A DNA stretch of 64,000 bases from Agarophyton chilense (lineage: Eukaryota > Rhodophyta > Florideophyceae > Gracilariales > Gracilariaceae). Where the stretch lies: the NCBI GenBank assembly GCA_030374765.1, contig JARGXX010000093.1, forward strand, positions 310,001 to 374,000, read 5' to 3'. The position numbers and the translations under genes are program-made. Each line of letters begins with the position of its first letter. Position 1 is the first letter of the stretch. Positions 12,040-24,390 of this stretch are shown piece after piece. Below the pieces are notes generated by a model. It had not been told where the DNA came from and made no database searches. It saw nothing but the letters and a program-made list of their open reading frames with translations.

Positions 12040-12181
12040 TTGAGTTGGGCACACTCAGTCACGATTAATCGGAAAGAGGACTCACAAATTGAGGTTGATC
12101 TCAGTTGCATTCTTTGAGGAAGTTTCTTGGCCCCACTAGCCGATCGGGTTTGGATACTCACGTGTAACGGATACTGATCTC

Positions 12182-14241
12182 ATGTCATCCAAAGACCGTC
12201 CGAGGACGCGGAGTCAAACCGGTGCACCGGAACCATCGCAACCATCCCGTTTTCCGGTGCGTTCACGGTCTCATACCGGTTGATCGACTGGCATGCCAGG
12301 TGGAAGGACCTCGAGACCTCCTGTCTTTGATTCGACACCCCCAGCAAGTGGAGCAGGAACGGCGTCTGCCGCCGCCCAGATGCTCTCCCCTGCTAGGGAT
12401 GTCACTCTCCATCCCAGCTTTGCAGCTGTGGAAAAGCAACTTCGCTCTATGCGGGAAGCCCAAGTCATCCTTGCAGAGGAGTTTGAATCCCTTCGCAAGA
12501 AGGTGGAGGACACTGCTACGCAGGTTTTTCTGAGGACCTCCGTGTCCTCCGTGCGGATGTGAACTCGATTCTAGAGTCCCTTGGTGGACCCTCGGCCTGT
12601 TTCAAGGACGTTGCGAACAAGTTCTCGCGCGCCCGAAGCCGTCCCGAGACGTTGGAACAAACCCTGATGTCGGGGGATGATCCGGCCGAGCCGGTTGCAG
12701 TAACCCACAAGGGAAGTAATGAGGAGAACCGCCAGGCTCGAAAGAAGCGAAGAAACACGGATCCCGAACCGTCAGACTACTCATCTTCGGAGTCCGACTC
12801 TTTCGATTCATCGGTGGAAGTACCTCGCCGTGAGCGTTCCTCACGCTCTAAGCGGTCAACAGCCACCCATGGTGTGATCCACGCCCGCACGAAGGGAAGG
12901 AGGCACACATGTTTGAAGGAGCTGAAACCGACCAATTAGCTCTTTAAGAAGCTCTTATCATACCGGTACTACCGTTTGGAGGACTCTTTTTTGGATCGTA
13001 CACGCCGTGGTACGGGAAGAGTGAAGGACTGCATTAAGTGAATGCAGCTCTCACTTTGCAACCAGTTGTTTTCTGGAGAAGACCCAATATTGGTGTTGGG
13101 TTTCTTGGCACGCTTTGTCGCGGAAGCTGACATCCTCGGAATGAACGAGGGACAGGCCTACATTGCCTTACCGTACTTCTTACGTGGGCTTGCAGAAGAC
13201 CAGTATCACCCTGTCAGAGGTTCATCACGCGCCTCGGAAGGAGGGGTCACATGCTGGCCTGAAGCAGTTCAATACCTCCTGAGGTCGTATGCTACTGACT
13301 CTGGCATTCAGCAGGCTATACTAGCCCTGCGGGACACTAGCCAACGTCCAGGCGAGTGGGAAACCGATTATTCGTCGCGCCTTAACAAGGCCTTTCACCG
13401 CTGTGGCAATGATTACCCCGCTGAAGAGCGTTGCACCATGTTTGTCGATGGTTTGGACCCGGCGATCCGAACTCTTGTTGCTCGACGTCGAGAAGATAGA
13501 CCTAAAGCCACGTATTTGGAACTAGTGCAGTTCGCTCGCGCAGAAGGTGAAGCACTGCGCGCACGCACTCCTGAATCCAGGGTTAGGTCCGCAAAAGCGT
13601 TGATGTTACAACCGGGTACCCCGACAGCTTCGATGATGGACGAACAGGCCTCTCGAAGGGATTATGATAACGTGCAGCTAGCCCACAGCGACGTTCACTC
13701 CATCTCGACAACGGAGTTACCCTCAACCTTGGACGAATCACAATACGTGATTGAAGATGACACGCTACTCTATGCGGATAATGGTCGCGTTCGTGCGCCA
13801 CGCGTCCAACACGAGAGTGGTACTGTCCGCTTTTCGCTTCATGGTTGGAAAGATACCCGCCCAGCGTGGAAGTTGGCCGAGCCTCGCCACCCAACACCGG
13901 CTTCTGGTCTGATTTGTCATCTCTGCTACAAACCAGGCCATACTTTTCCACAATGTGTGTTGTCTCTCCGAGAATGGGCACAAGTCGAAGTCAATTACGA
14001 GGCCCTATCCCAGGAGGACAAAGCAGCTGTTCCGATTGCATCGTATATCCGTGCTCCAACGGATGTTACACGTCACGTGTCGCTTCCCCGAGCTCGGGTC
14101 GTACCTGCACCGGATTCACATGTCACTGACGTGGTCGGTCACCCCACCGCTTCTCCGGTACCTTCTGGACCTGATGCCCAGGCGTTGTCCGCTCAACGTC
14201 CTGAGCAGCCGCCTCCGGCGGAGCAGGCCCAGAAAAACTAA
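12182..14241 (+). pseudogene. Gag of element A, broken
   Basis: Homologous along its length to Gag of element B. The ATG at 12182 opens an Arg/Ser/Pro-rich N-terminus that stops at TGA 12281-12283, then continues through MPGGRTSRPP into a heptad-rich stretch (AVEKQLRSMREAQVILAEEF). A frameshift near 12522 leads to DLRVLRADVNSILE; a Ser/Arg-rich basic part (SSRSKRST) follows, then stops at 12937-12939 and 13039-13041. From 13042 the frame is open for 399 codons: the capsid-like helical core, then a CCHC knuckle CHLCYKPGHTFPQC near 13915-13957, and a Pro-rich end stopping at TAA 14239-14241. The product would be the capsid/nucleocapsid precursor. At least three stops and one shift make it non-functional. 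Confidence 0.8.
14232..14238 (+). promoter_or_regulatory. Possible -1 frameshift site at the gag-pol junction, element A
   Basis: GAAAAAC, one codon before the gag stop, in gag register G AAA AAC. From here the -1 frame is open into pol (LNVGVSSQGEAPSES...), matching the pol frame of element B, whose equivalent site is a canonical G GGA AAA. In A the heptamer is weaker than the consensus because the first base is not A. Confidence 0.45.
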
Positions 14242-17200
14242 ACGTGGGAGTCTCATCTCAAGGAGAGGCGCCCTCAGAGTCGAGGTCGACGGCGCCCGAG
14301 GCGTCCAAGCCTTGCTCCCCGGTCAAAATCCTTTCAAGGAAAGAGGCCGTCAATGACATGAACTCGGAACAGTTTAGAGTTCTGCGTCGTCCGTGGAAAC
14401 GTGTTTCCCATAACAGGTTCCCGGATAGAGTTCTGGTGCTGGCCAAGAGAAACTACAAGTTCTATGCCGACCTTTGCCTTTCACCCTAGTTTATGGTGCG
14501 ACATCTTACCGTCTTAGACAACGGTGCCGGTCCGAACTTTGTCGTGGAGGAAGTGTTACCGCCTTCTTTGCATTCTAGGATCCGCCGCGACCACGTCCCG
14601 GATATCGCTGACACAAACAACAAACCGTTGGATACGGTGGGGTTCATAGAACTGGTAGTCCGCGTTGGCGCTCGCGTGGTGAAACTCGACTTCGTCGTAT
14701 GTCGGAAAGTAGCTGCCCCAGTCATCTTGGGTTGCGACTTTTGCGACCACTTCGTCGAAGCGATCTTCCCGCGCCAACGGCGTGTCGAGATGGAGGATGG
14801 ATCGTTCACTCCGATCGTTCGTCGTCCGCTTAGGTGTGCCACGAAGAAGCATGTCCCTCTACCCGCAGCACAGGAACCTGGACCGGATAACCGTGAATCT
14901 AATAAGCTCCGCGTCCCAGCGTTGTTGTGCGTCCCGCCTGAGTCCCAAATGATGGTGAAAGTAACCTCCCGTCAACACGGACTCCGAGTCTTGCAACCAT
15001 TGTCGTCACTGTACGACAGGCACAGCCTCGAAATTGCGAATGGATTCGTCCATGTGGAGCCAAACCAACCGTTTCACGGGCTCATCGCCAATCTAGGGAC
15101 TGTACCCCAGTATCTGGTGAAGAACCAAGTGATAGAGCCCGTCATGCCGCACCCCATCGCTATGGTGCCAACAAAGCTGACTGCAGCTGACGTTCTCGGA
15201 CTCGTTCTCTCTAAGAAAGGGGACAGCCCGGAACCCGTTTCATCGCCGGTATCCGGGGTTCAACCCGTAACATCAGGGACGCAGCCCCTTTCAACGAGTG
15301 GTGACCGCCCCAATCCAGTCCAAGAACTCGAGGACCTGGATCCCAGCCACGTCCCGGAATCATACCGCCATCGATTGCGAGAACTTTTAAGAGACTTCAC
15401 AACTATGTGGGACGGCTCCCTTGGTGAGATTGCCACTATGAAACACCGGATTGATTTTCTACCGGACACCCAACCCATCTCTCAGCACCCATACCGTGCC
15501 GGACCCGCCGCACGCGCGGAGGAAAAGGCACAAGTAAATAAAATGCTTCGAGCAGAAGTCATTCAACCGGCTCAGTCGCCGTGGGCTTCTCCAGTAGTAC
15601 TGGCTCCAAAGCAAGATGGTTCCTGGAGGATTTTGCGTCGACTACCGTCGGTTGAATGCCGTCACCGTCAAGGACGTGTATCCAATCCCAAGAATGGACG
15701 AGTACATTGTCTCACTGGGCACCGCCACCGTCTTTACAACCCTGGACGCCAATTGGGGATACTGGAAATTTCCGGTAAGGAAGCAAGACCAGGATAAAAC
15801 CGCTTTCGCGTGTCACTCCGGTCTCTACCGTTTCAAACGGATGCCTTTTGGTCTTACCAACGCCCCCGCTACTTTCCAGCGAGCCATCGACATCCTATTG
15901 GCCCGCTTCAAATGGCGTACCTGCCTGGTATACCTGGATGACATACTTGTCTTCTCAGATAATCTGGACAAACATCTCACTCATGTGAGGGATATCATGA
16001 CCCCGCTTCGAGATGCGGGTGTCACTCTTAATTTGAAGAAATGTGACTTCTTCACGGACACCGTGAAGTATCTTGGCCATGTTATCCGTCCAGGACGTGT
16101 TACAATCGAGGAGACTCGTGTTAAGTCACTCAAAGAGGCTAAAGAACCGCGGACGCAAACCGAGCTTCGTTCCTTCCTAGGACTCGCAAACGTCTACCGA
16201 CGATTCATTTCGCACTTTGCGGACAAGGCTGCACCGTTAAACGCGCTTTTGCAGAAAGGCCAAGCACCAAGACTGGGCCCCTTAACCTCCGTTCAAACGG
16301 AATCTTTCAACTCTCTTAAGGATTCTGGCGTCTCCGCCCTAATCCTCTCGTTGCCCAAGCCTGGAAGGCCTTTCACCGTAGATACGGACGCCAACGACTA
16401 CCAAGTAGGTTGTGCACTGTTTCAAACTGCACCCAATGAGGAAAGACGCCCCGTAGGGTACTGGTCCCGATCGCTCAACGTCCACGAGAAGAATTACTCC
16501 GTCTCGGAGAAGGAATGCCTTGCAGTAGTGTGGGAATTACAAACGTTGCGCGCCTATCTCATGGGTAATCATTTCACCATTTTTACGGACCACGCATCAC
16601 TTCGACGGCTAGTCTCCATCTCGGAGCCTTCAGGCCGCTTGATGCGTTGGCGTTTCCGTCTAGCTGAATTTGACTTTGACTTGCAGTACCGAAAAGGATC
16701 GTGCAACACCCAAGCCGATGCTCTCTCCCGCCTGGTCACTACTGGCGAAGCACTATCCGTCAAAGAAGATGAAATACCCTGCTTTGTAGTGAATGGCGAC
16801 GACGCTACCATCGAGAACGAGAAACGAGACACGGACTCTTCAGGTTCCGGTTCCGAATTGGACGACTTTCTTCTCGCGGAAGATTCCGAGAAATCCTTAC
16901 CAGGGAACTTCGTTCCTATTATTACTCCAGAAGAGATGATACGGGAGCATTTCGCTGACCCGTTCTGCGCGAAGGTCCGCGCTCAACTCAATGGAGGAGG
17001 TACTTTCCCCTTTCAGGTGAATGACGCCGGATACCTTGTACGGACCGTCGGATCGCACCCACAAATCGTGGTACCACATAACCTCCAGTCGAGAGTTTTG
17101 CGGTTTTCGCACTACTCCAAACTGAGTGGCCACGTCGGGGGACGGAAACTTTACCTCACCCTACGCCGTAACTTGTACTGGCCTGCCATGGCAGTGGACT

Positions 17201-19256
17201 GCTACGCAACGGTGCGGTTTTGTACTGATTGCGCTCGGAACCGTGTCAAACTCCGCCGCCATGCGACGAAGTTGAAGCTTTTTCCAGCTCGCGCTCCATT
17301 GGAGTTTGTGGCCATCGATATACTCGGTCCCTTCCTTACCACTAAGCGGAATTACAAGTTCTTACTCGTAATTACGGATCGCTTCTCAAAGCTGGTACGG
17401 ACCGTACCGTTACGGAAGATCTCCGCTTTGAGCGTGGCTCAAGCCTTCGTCCTACACTGGGTCTTCGTCTACGGTCCACCGGTCAACTTCCTCTCCGATA
17501 ATGGGAGACAATTCGCCTCTCGTTTTTTCGAGGATGTGTGTCGCATCTTGGACATTAAGAACCTGTTCACGACCACCTACCACCCCCAAACTAATGGGCA
17601 GGCCGAACGTTTCAACCGGACATCACTTGCGACACTCCGTTCATACGTTGCAGACCACCCCAAAGATTGGGCCTTGTTCACTGATGCGCTCACCTTTGCG
17701 TACAATACGCAGGTGCACAGGAAAACTGGATTAACGCCCTTCGAGCTGGTACTGTCCCGTACCCCACCGCTTGTGGCGCTGGAACCACAGCCCACGCTGG
17801 ATACCTTTCCGTCACCGACTGCTTACCGCGAAGCGTGGAAAACTTGCCTCACGAAGCTCGTTCCCGCCGCACAGCGTTCAATCGGCCGAGCCCAGGCCTC
17901 TTACAGGCCCCTCGCTCGCCGCCACGTCTCGCCCCCAACGGTTATGTATTCATCCGCAAGGAGTATTGGAACCCAGAGAAGGAGAAACGCCACAAGCTGT
18001 CACCGGTTGCCGACGGCCCCTTTCGGGTTGTTTCGGTGGCTCCCGACACCGTCGTTGTTGACCTCGCTGGTAGTCACGAACGCATCTCCCGCGATCGCGT
18101 GGTATCGGCTCCTCCGCCGTTAACATCCCAACCTACTTGTGTGACTGCTCCCGTTGAAACAGATTCCTCGACCCCCTTACCCTAGGTCCACCCGCGTCCC
18201 TACGCGTTACCACACCCATCTCGGGGTTTGTCTGACCTTCCGCTACCTGCGGCGCCCAACCCGCATGGAATCATGTCGCGCATTCGTCGCTCCTCCCCAG
18301 TCCACCCGACGAACACCAACTCCGGTGCATCGTCTAAGGAGGGGGAGGCGCCCGACAGCCGTCGTAATCCGGTCGATACCGTCGCTGGAAACGCCGCACA
18401 GTCGCGTGTCATTCTGCGCCCATCAGGGGTGCCTGATACCGACGTCCTGCACGACTCGACGCAGTCGCTATCCAAGCCTCAGAACGCAGCTGCGGATAAC
18501 GCCACCAACACTCACCGAGGTGTCACCACACGTGCAACACGGAATGCAAATGCGCTCGACGCACCGCAGCCTGATACAGTACGAGTGGACGACGCACCGC
18601 CCAGTACCCCGCACAGGGAGGTGGATACATCCACGGCACTGACGCCAGACAGCCAGCCATTGGAACGCTCACGTGACTACACGGAACCTCGCCGTGGGAC
18701 AGAGAGGTGCGACAATGCGCCACCGCCCCAGCAAATCTCACCGCCGAAGCGAGCTTCACCACGCCGATTAGCGGAACGACCAACCGGGTTACCTGCTGGT
18801 GTGGGCCCTCCAACCGGAGTGGGAAGCGCCGAAAAAAGCCCGGCACTCGGGGAAAATGAACCGCCGAAGTCGGGTCGACATTCTACTCAGCCGAGGACTG
18901 CCTTGCGCGCTACACGGTCCGACCGGAGCGAAGCCGCCCGACGCGTGATCACTTCGGTACCCTCTGGCTCAGGACGGGTACCACCCGGAAATAGCGACAC
19001 CGTCATACGGGATGGCCCGGAATCGTACCGACAAGAGTTCGTGGTCGGACGCATATTGGAGCACTCCTACCACCCAAAGGGTTATATCCAATACTTGGTC
19101 CTTTGGTACGGGTACGGCCCCGAATGGGATTCAGACGAACCGATAGAGCACCTAACTCGGTCAAAGGTGGTACAGTATCATCGTCGTACTGTCACGGCTT
19201 TGCCTGCTACCATAGACCGAGCCCAAGTGGGAAAAGAGGACACCCGATGGGGATAA
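14238..19256 (+). pseudogene. Pol polyprotein of element A (PR-RT-RH-IN-chromodomain), broken
   Basis: Pol follows gag in the -1 frame. A TAG at 14487-14489 replaces a Gln codon of element B. Then the protease reads LDNGAGPNF where B has LDTGAGPNF, so the catalytic DTG is DNG. RT begins near 15200; a one-base insertion near 15635 shifts the frame, after which FCVDYRRLNAV, MPFGLTNAPATFQ and YLDD (about 15930) are intact. RNase H (DTDANDYQVGCALF, SVSEKECLAVVWEL, FTDHASLR) and integrase (H..H..C..C zinc finger near 17110-17250; AIDILGP, LSDNGRQF, QAERFNR) are complete. A frameshift near 17900 and a TAG at 18183-18185 interrupt the integrase tail. The frame then runs to 19256 and ends in a chromodomain (FVVGRILEHSYHPKG, YLVLWYGYGPEWDSDEP). 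Confidence 0.88.
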
Positions 19257-19447
19257 AGGAACAGAAGATCTGGATAAGGACCCTTAGAAGAAGGAGAAGA
19301 TGCACAGAAGACCTGGAGAAGGACACTCAGAAGAAGTGGAAGAGAAGAAAGAAAACAAATACGTCATAGACGGAAGCAGTTTACTATTTTCGAAGTTGAT
19401 ACACACACTACCGCACAGCGGGATATACTAACCAAGATCACAAGGGA

Positions 19448-21112
19448 TTAGTTGGAAGAACCCGGATTACCGTGCGCGCCAGCCGAATCGCTAGCGGAGT
19501 TACTCCCGCCGCTCAGGCGTGCCACGAGGGCGTCTCTCATCGTACCGATGTCGCCGCTCGCCGCTTGCGCGTTCAGTCCATCACCACGAAGGAACCGGGA
19601 GATCACGACCGCCTCTGGGCGCATGGGAACCTCGATAACTTCCGGTTCGTCCGGCAACGCCGCCGCCACTGGATTGACCACTGCACCTGCGTGAGTCGCT
19701 CCCTGCGCCGGCTGCGCCGTAGTATCGGCACCATCGGGGTCTCTCACGTCTTCCATGACCTCGTCGCCACGGTATTCGCTCTCCTCCTCCGGGAGATCAT
19801 CACCACCATAGGCGTAGTAGAAGTCATCCGAGTTGACAAACCCCACAGGGTGCCCGTAGGGTATGCCTCGTGGAGCCATCCGGAGTGCCGACGCGTCCGC
19901 CTCGGAGATCTCTTGCTGCTTCCATGGGTTAAAGAAGATTAAATCTCCCGCCAACGGCGTGCGACGCCCTGGAGACCTAGCAGCCCCACCGGCTTCTTGA
20001 CCACTAACGCTCTGCCGGACAGGCACGACAGCCCAGTCGACACGCCCAATGATGTCGACGAGCTCCTGAGCTTCATCAGCGTTATTGACACTTCCAAGAG
20101 GGAGTTGAAGGTCCAGCTGCCGGATGTAACCACGCAAACGCCGAGGAAGATACCACAGTCGATACTGGTCGTAGGCTTCCCACGAGATATACGCCGCGGC
20201 GCGGACTGCCCATTCGGTTAGGACCACGGACCATAAGCCGGAGTGCGGATCCTCGACGAGGTACGAGCCCAGATAGGGGACGACTGGAGGCAACTCCACG
20301 TAACATCCCCAGCACACCTCGACGGAGGACCACCACCCCGGCAGGGGAACGTATCGCCCAAACTGATAGAAGGGACTAATCCGGTTTATCTCCGTGTTCT
20401 GATAAGGGACCAAGAACCCAAAGCGGGATCTGCCCCGACGCTCCTCGCGGATGAAGTTTTGTAACCACCGATATCGGGACTCGCGACGAAGGTGACGGAA
20501 CTCGGCACGAATGATCGGACGGACCCAGCAGATCGCTTCTTGACGCGCTCGCGGTTGACCGCGCCATGCGTGAATTTCCAACGCCGCAAGGCGGTCACAA
20601 TAGCCGATCTCACCCTGTGTCCGGTACATCCGTAGGTCAAAGCCGAATTCGTCGGGGATGGGGTATTGGAAGTTCGCCCAGTTGATCCGCGAGTAGCCGA
20701 TGCGGACGAATATACAATGCGCCTCTTCCGCCGACTCGCGCCTTCGCCGCAGAATCGCGTGAACGGGAACCGCCACACGGTGTCGCCAGTCCCACGAAGT
20801 GGTGATCAAAGTCGGCAGCTCGCCCGGGAGACGCGCATTGCCATCAGCATACGCCGCCACGAGTTCTTCGTCGAAGACCGCTGTCGGATGGAACCACGGA
20901 GCTCTCCGGAGAATCGCCGCATGTTGACGCGGGTTTAACCCGACAAGTTCGTCGTAACTGGGCCACGTGCCCTCCGCAGGAGTGATGTGGCTTGAAGCTT
21001 CAACGGGACCCCAGGATCGGCTAGGCGCGGTTGACGAGGCACTCTCCCGAGGAAGGGGAGCCGAATGGAAACCGGAGAGGTATCCCCGGCGGAGATTGTT
21101 ACCACCGTTCAT
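19448..21112 (-). CDS. Conserved antisense ORF of element A (aORF-A), unknown function
   Basis: Uninterrupted 554-codon ORF with an ATG at 21112, read opposite to gag-pol. It starts 240 bp inside the 3' LTR and stops 192 bp from the pol stop. The protein aligns along its whole length with aORF-B (33159-34811): SWDWR, YCDRL, RQE.ICWVRP..RAEFR, VPYQNTEI.RI.P, WWSS.E.CWGC, EAYDQYRLWY and a C-terminal RDAL.(A/S)RL. It is rich in Trp, Tyr and Arg up to about residue 400, with an acidic, Pro/Ala-rich tail. No signal peptide, membrane segment or zinc motif is seen, so an envelope-like role is unlikely. I recognise no domain. It is the only fully open gene of this element. It might be expressed from an antisense promoter in or near the 3' LTR. 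Confidence 0.75.
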   Translation of the reverse strand: MNGGNNLRRGYLSGFHSAPLPRESASSTAPSRSWGPVEASSHITPAEGTWPSYDELVGLNPRQHAAILRRAPWFHPTAVFDEELVAAYADGNARLPGELPTLITTSWDWRHRVAVPVHAILRRRRESAEEAHCIFVRIGYSRINWANFQYPIPDEFGFDLRMYRTQGEIGYCDRLAALEIHAWRGQPRARQEAICWVRPIIRAEFRHLRRESRYRWLQNFIREERRGRSRFGFLVPYQNTEINRISPFYQFGRYVPLPGWWSSVEVCWGCYVELPPVVPYLGSYLVEDPHSGLWSVVLTEWAVRAAAYISWEAYDQYRLWYLPRRLRGYIRQLDLQLPLGSVNNADEAQELVDIIGRVDWAVVPVRQSVSGQEAGGAARSPGRRTPLAGDLIFFNPWKQQEISEADASALRMAPRGIPYGHPVGFVNSDDFYYAYGGDDLPEEESEYRGDEVMEDVRDPDGADTTAQPAQGATHAGAVVNPVAAALPDEPEVIEVPMRPEAVVISRFLRGDGLNAQAASGDIGTMRDALVARLSGGSNSASDSAGAHGNPGSSN

Positions 21113-21339
21113 CGGGAGTACTGGTCGCCGAGGTATCGGGATGTGGTCGCTGGAAGTTGGCGTACGATGCGGAGGAGCGCTCGAAGTTCAAGAAGTGGTT
21201 ACCGCGTTGGTGCGTTTGTCGTTCGGTGGTGCAGCTCTGCCTTCGACAGTAAAGTGGTCGCTGGACGCAATACGCGGCTCGCTTTTATGCCGGTTGGACC
21301 GTTGCCTCCCCGCCATGTCGACGGCGTGTTCGTCACCTA

Positions 21340-21351
21340 AGAAGGAGGATA
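21340..21351 (+). other. Polypurine tract of element A
   Basis: AGAAGGAGGATA directly before the 3' LTR. The same context, purines then GGATATGAAG, precedes the 3' LTR of element B. This fits the plus-strand primer of reverse transcription. Confidence 0.65.
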
Positions 21352-22239
21352 TGAAGGACAATGCCCTTCAAGGGGGTTTCTTCCCAGGACTTAGAGATTT
21401 CGCTCGCTTGAGGACTATCTTGGTCTATGACAAGCTATACCGCTATTGCGTGCCGACGGCCGGTTAGGACCGGAAGTGCACACTGGTGGAACACGTGGAC
21501 TGCACGGATGCCCACGCTCGAGTGCGAGGCGTGCCACACGTGGCCCGGATTCTACCTAATGGTTAGTATTATTTAGTAATTTTTAGTATTTATTTAGCTA
21601 CGCTATCGCTATTAAGTGTCTATTTTTCGGGCGCGCGCCCACTGTCAGGGGCTGCGCGGCACACTACTTAGGAGGTTGAGCACTGCGCCCCAGTAAACAC
21701 CCTCTTGGGAGATCCCAAGGAGGGAGTCTTGGCTCTGAACTTTTCGCCTTCGGCGCGTTTTTACCGCATACTGCGTGAGCGCCCGTTGCACGTTAGTTCA
21801 TCCACCCCTCTGTCGACCAGAGTGCTACCACCACCGTGAGTTCATATTTAATCGCCGACACTTGTCGTAGTCTCGCCCCTGTATAGAGTTTTGCCCCCGT
21901 TTTCCTTTTGTTCTCCTTTTTGGCTCTCGTGAGTGGCCGCCTCACTCACCCCGCTCGTCCGCCTCATACAAGTGTTTTCTCGCTCGTTTTCCGACAATCG
22001 TCGTGGTACCGCTCCGCCTAGTATTGGTCACACCCCGGACTGTTCCCTGTCCACCTAAACACTCTAGGTATATCCCGCCGGATTGGCCTCGGTCTTACAC
22101 CCGACTCCGTCGTGCCTATCCAGAGTGGCTCTGTTTCTGTGCTCTGCTGAGACGCGTCTCCTCCGCCTGAGACGTGTCTCTCAAGAGAGAAACATCCCGA
22201 ACATCTTCGTGGTGTCTCCGCTACAAGCGTTGTCCTACA
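21352..22239 (+). repeat. 3' LTR of element A
   Basis: 888 bp partner of 11130-12016, from TGAAGGACAATGCCC to GTTGTCCTACA. Matches are continuous with isolated substitutions. The sequence right after it (CTTCGGAAGCC) opens a MULE transposase relic. Confidence 0.85.
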
Positions 22240-24390
22240 CTTCGGAAGCCTGCTCCTGAATGCCCCAGGACGTGAGGTCATCAAAAAGGCTCAGTTCATA
22301 CCGGAGAGCATGGGCTACATCTTAAGGTGTTGGACCTCCATTTTCCTGGGCGACAAGGACGTACAAAGAGACACTGAAGTAGCTGGTGACATTTGCGTTC
22401 TCAACAAGAACATCTTGAAGTGCAAAAACTATAAAGAGAATGGAAAAAATATGTGTGTTTTATCTATGACTGAAAAAACGCTAGATCCAGCGAAAGAAGA
22501 AAAACGACGATCCTATGTGACAGAATTCAGATACGCGAGGCATAATCATACTTCCTCCAGTAACAGAGCCGCGAATAGATATTTTCCTCTTAAACAGCGC
22601 TGAGAGGCCATATATATAACAAATAACCTTCACATGTCTCGTCCGGAGACTAGAAAGAATCAGGAAAACAAGTACAACATTGTCAAAAATCCAAGATCAG
22701 TACGCTAGATGATTGGATGTGGACGCTGTATAAGCCACAGAGGAGATTGAGAATTCCCCAAACTGTTTAAATCGTCGGTGGCTTTGAACCAAGACGACGT
22801 TGAGAATAGATATTATATCAGTCAAAACTCGGAGGGTCACATTACGTCGGCTTGCTCGGCATTTGCAGAATGGATCGAGGACTATAAATAGTTCGGTGTG
22901 GTGCCCGGTGCATCTGATGTTTGTAAAGCAGTCGCAAGCCGCTATAATTTTCCTTTAATAACTATTTATGGAAGGGTCAACAACTGCTTCACTTTAACCT
23001 TCTTTACGAGGCTTATATGTGAAGAGACAGAAGCAGATTTCGAAGAATTACTTTCAGCGGTTAATTTCATGATCCCAATTTCCCAAGCAACCATGGACCA
23101 GAGTGCGGCTTGTATAGCGGCGACGGAGAAAATCTTCGAAAATTCGTTCATTGTGCTTGACGAGTAACATGCCAATCAGAACCAAATGAAAAACGTGACT
23201 TCATGATGCTAACAAATTGGAAGAGTTAGTTGGTGTCCGAATTTGTCGAAAGATCTGCTTAACTTACGCAAATCAAAGAAATTTGCAACACTCGTAGAAC
23301 TCCACAATGAATTCCAGGACATGGACTTCTCCGAGGAACTGCCTGTAGGGTACACACATATATATGTATATAGACCACAGGTGCTCGTCACTTTCTTTCG
23401 ATATTTTGCTGTGGGAATGCGCTACCTTTTCGAGGGAACCGGAGGTACGGAAGCCTCTCATTCGGCCTAGAGAGCAAATGTGTTGTCTGAGGAGATCCCG
23501 TTCAGCAATACTCCTAAACAGCTGAAGTATCTGAAATACAAATAGACGAAGAAGCACGATGAGGCTCAACTAATGTCAATGTCACCATTAAGTTTTCCGT
23601 ATCGTGCGATTTGAACTTTTCGACTACCTTTTTCTCCTGAGATACTTGATGAGCACATCTCCGAATACATAGCTTATGCGTTGACAAAGTTTCGAGAAAA
23701 AAGAATAGAAACGTCTCAAAACTATGCCGTTGGGCGCGCGTACGTGATCAAAATCGACAGAACACACTTTTGTGAGCTTATTATTGAGAATGGAACTAAC
23801 ACGGGCCTTCTGACGTGCTGGGATCTCATATGGAGCCTTTACCTCACTCGAAAACTTTAGTCCTCTCAATCTGCAGTGCCAACCGTACCATTAACACACT
23901 TAAAGCTTTTTTGCAGTCGAACGTATATAGAAACGGAGAACGGGAGGTGAGGGTGAGCTTTTCATGAGTTGCGACTGCAACGAAATAGATTCATTTTTAG
24001 CTTGCCGTCACATTTAGAAATGTGCCATGTTCTACAACATATTTATTCTCACCGAACCAATATTGAAAGAAGTTTTGGATAACAACAATGAGCTAAAATC
24101 GTTCTCTGATCTATATTGGAAGTCTGACCCTCAATTTTTCTTTTTTCATCATGTTTGCAACCTTCGTCAAATGTGCGGTGTATTTGATATGGCGTTTTTT
24201 AGACAAAAAACGGGTTCCGAACACAACCACGACGGGATAAAAGCTCTTTTACAGAAAGGGGTAGGCGTAGAAATGGAAAAAATTACAGAAGCTACTGAAA
24301 TTGTCAGACAATCAATATTCAACCACTTCATCGTCTTGCTGACAGCATCAGGCCTTTGGCTGGGCATAAAATATATGATGTTGTAAAATA
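22240..24390 (+). pseudogene. Mutator-like (MULE) transposase relic
   Basis: A run of frame-2 peptides with stops. 22253-22603 gives a Cys/His/Lys-rich stretch (CKNYKENGKNMC, YARHNHTSSSN) of the FLYWCH/FAR1 zinc-binding type found at the N-terminus of MULE transposases. 22750-23190 gives SRYNFPLITIYG, RLICEETEADFEELLSAV, then TMDQSAACIAATEKIF and ANQNQMKNV. This is the MULE transposase core: second catalytic Asp in T(D).D.A...A....FP, then WH..NQN..K. In this copy the Trp of the WH pair is a stop. Later pieces (23243-23470; 24027-24386) continue the trace weakly. Element A lies immediately upstream and may have removed the 5' part. Inactive. Confidence 0.6.

Larger units (their letters stand above)
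11130..22239 (+). mobile_element. Ty3/gypsy LTR retrotransposon, element A (11.1 kb, chromodomain, antisense ORF)
   Basis: Bounded by two LTRs (11130-12016 and 21352-22239) that begin TGAAGGA and end TACA. Order on the plus strand: LTR, PBS-like site, gag, pol (protease, RT, RNase H, integrase, chromodomain), then an ORF on the opposite strand, polypurine tract and LTR. gag and pol carry several stops and frameshifts and the protease active site is altered, so this copy is not autonomous, while the antisense ORF is intact. Flanks are GGTGA on the left and CTTCG on the right, so there is no 4-6 bp target duplication. Confidence 0.9.

Noticed and set aside
19448..21112. aORF-A as an envelope gene of an errantivirus-like element
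   Set aside because: It is on the opposite strand to pol and has no signal peptide, cleavage site or membrane segment.
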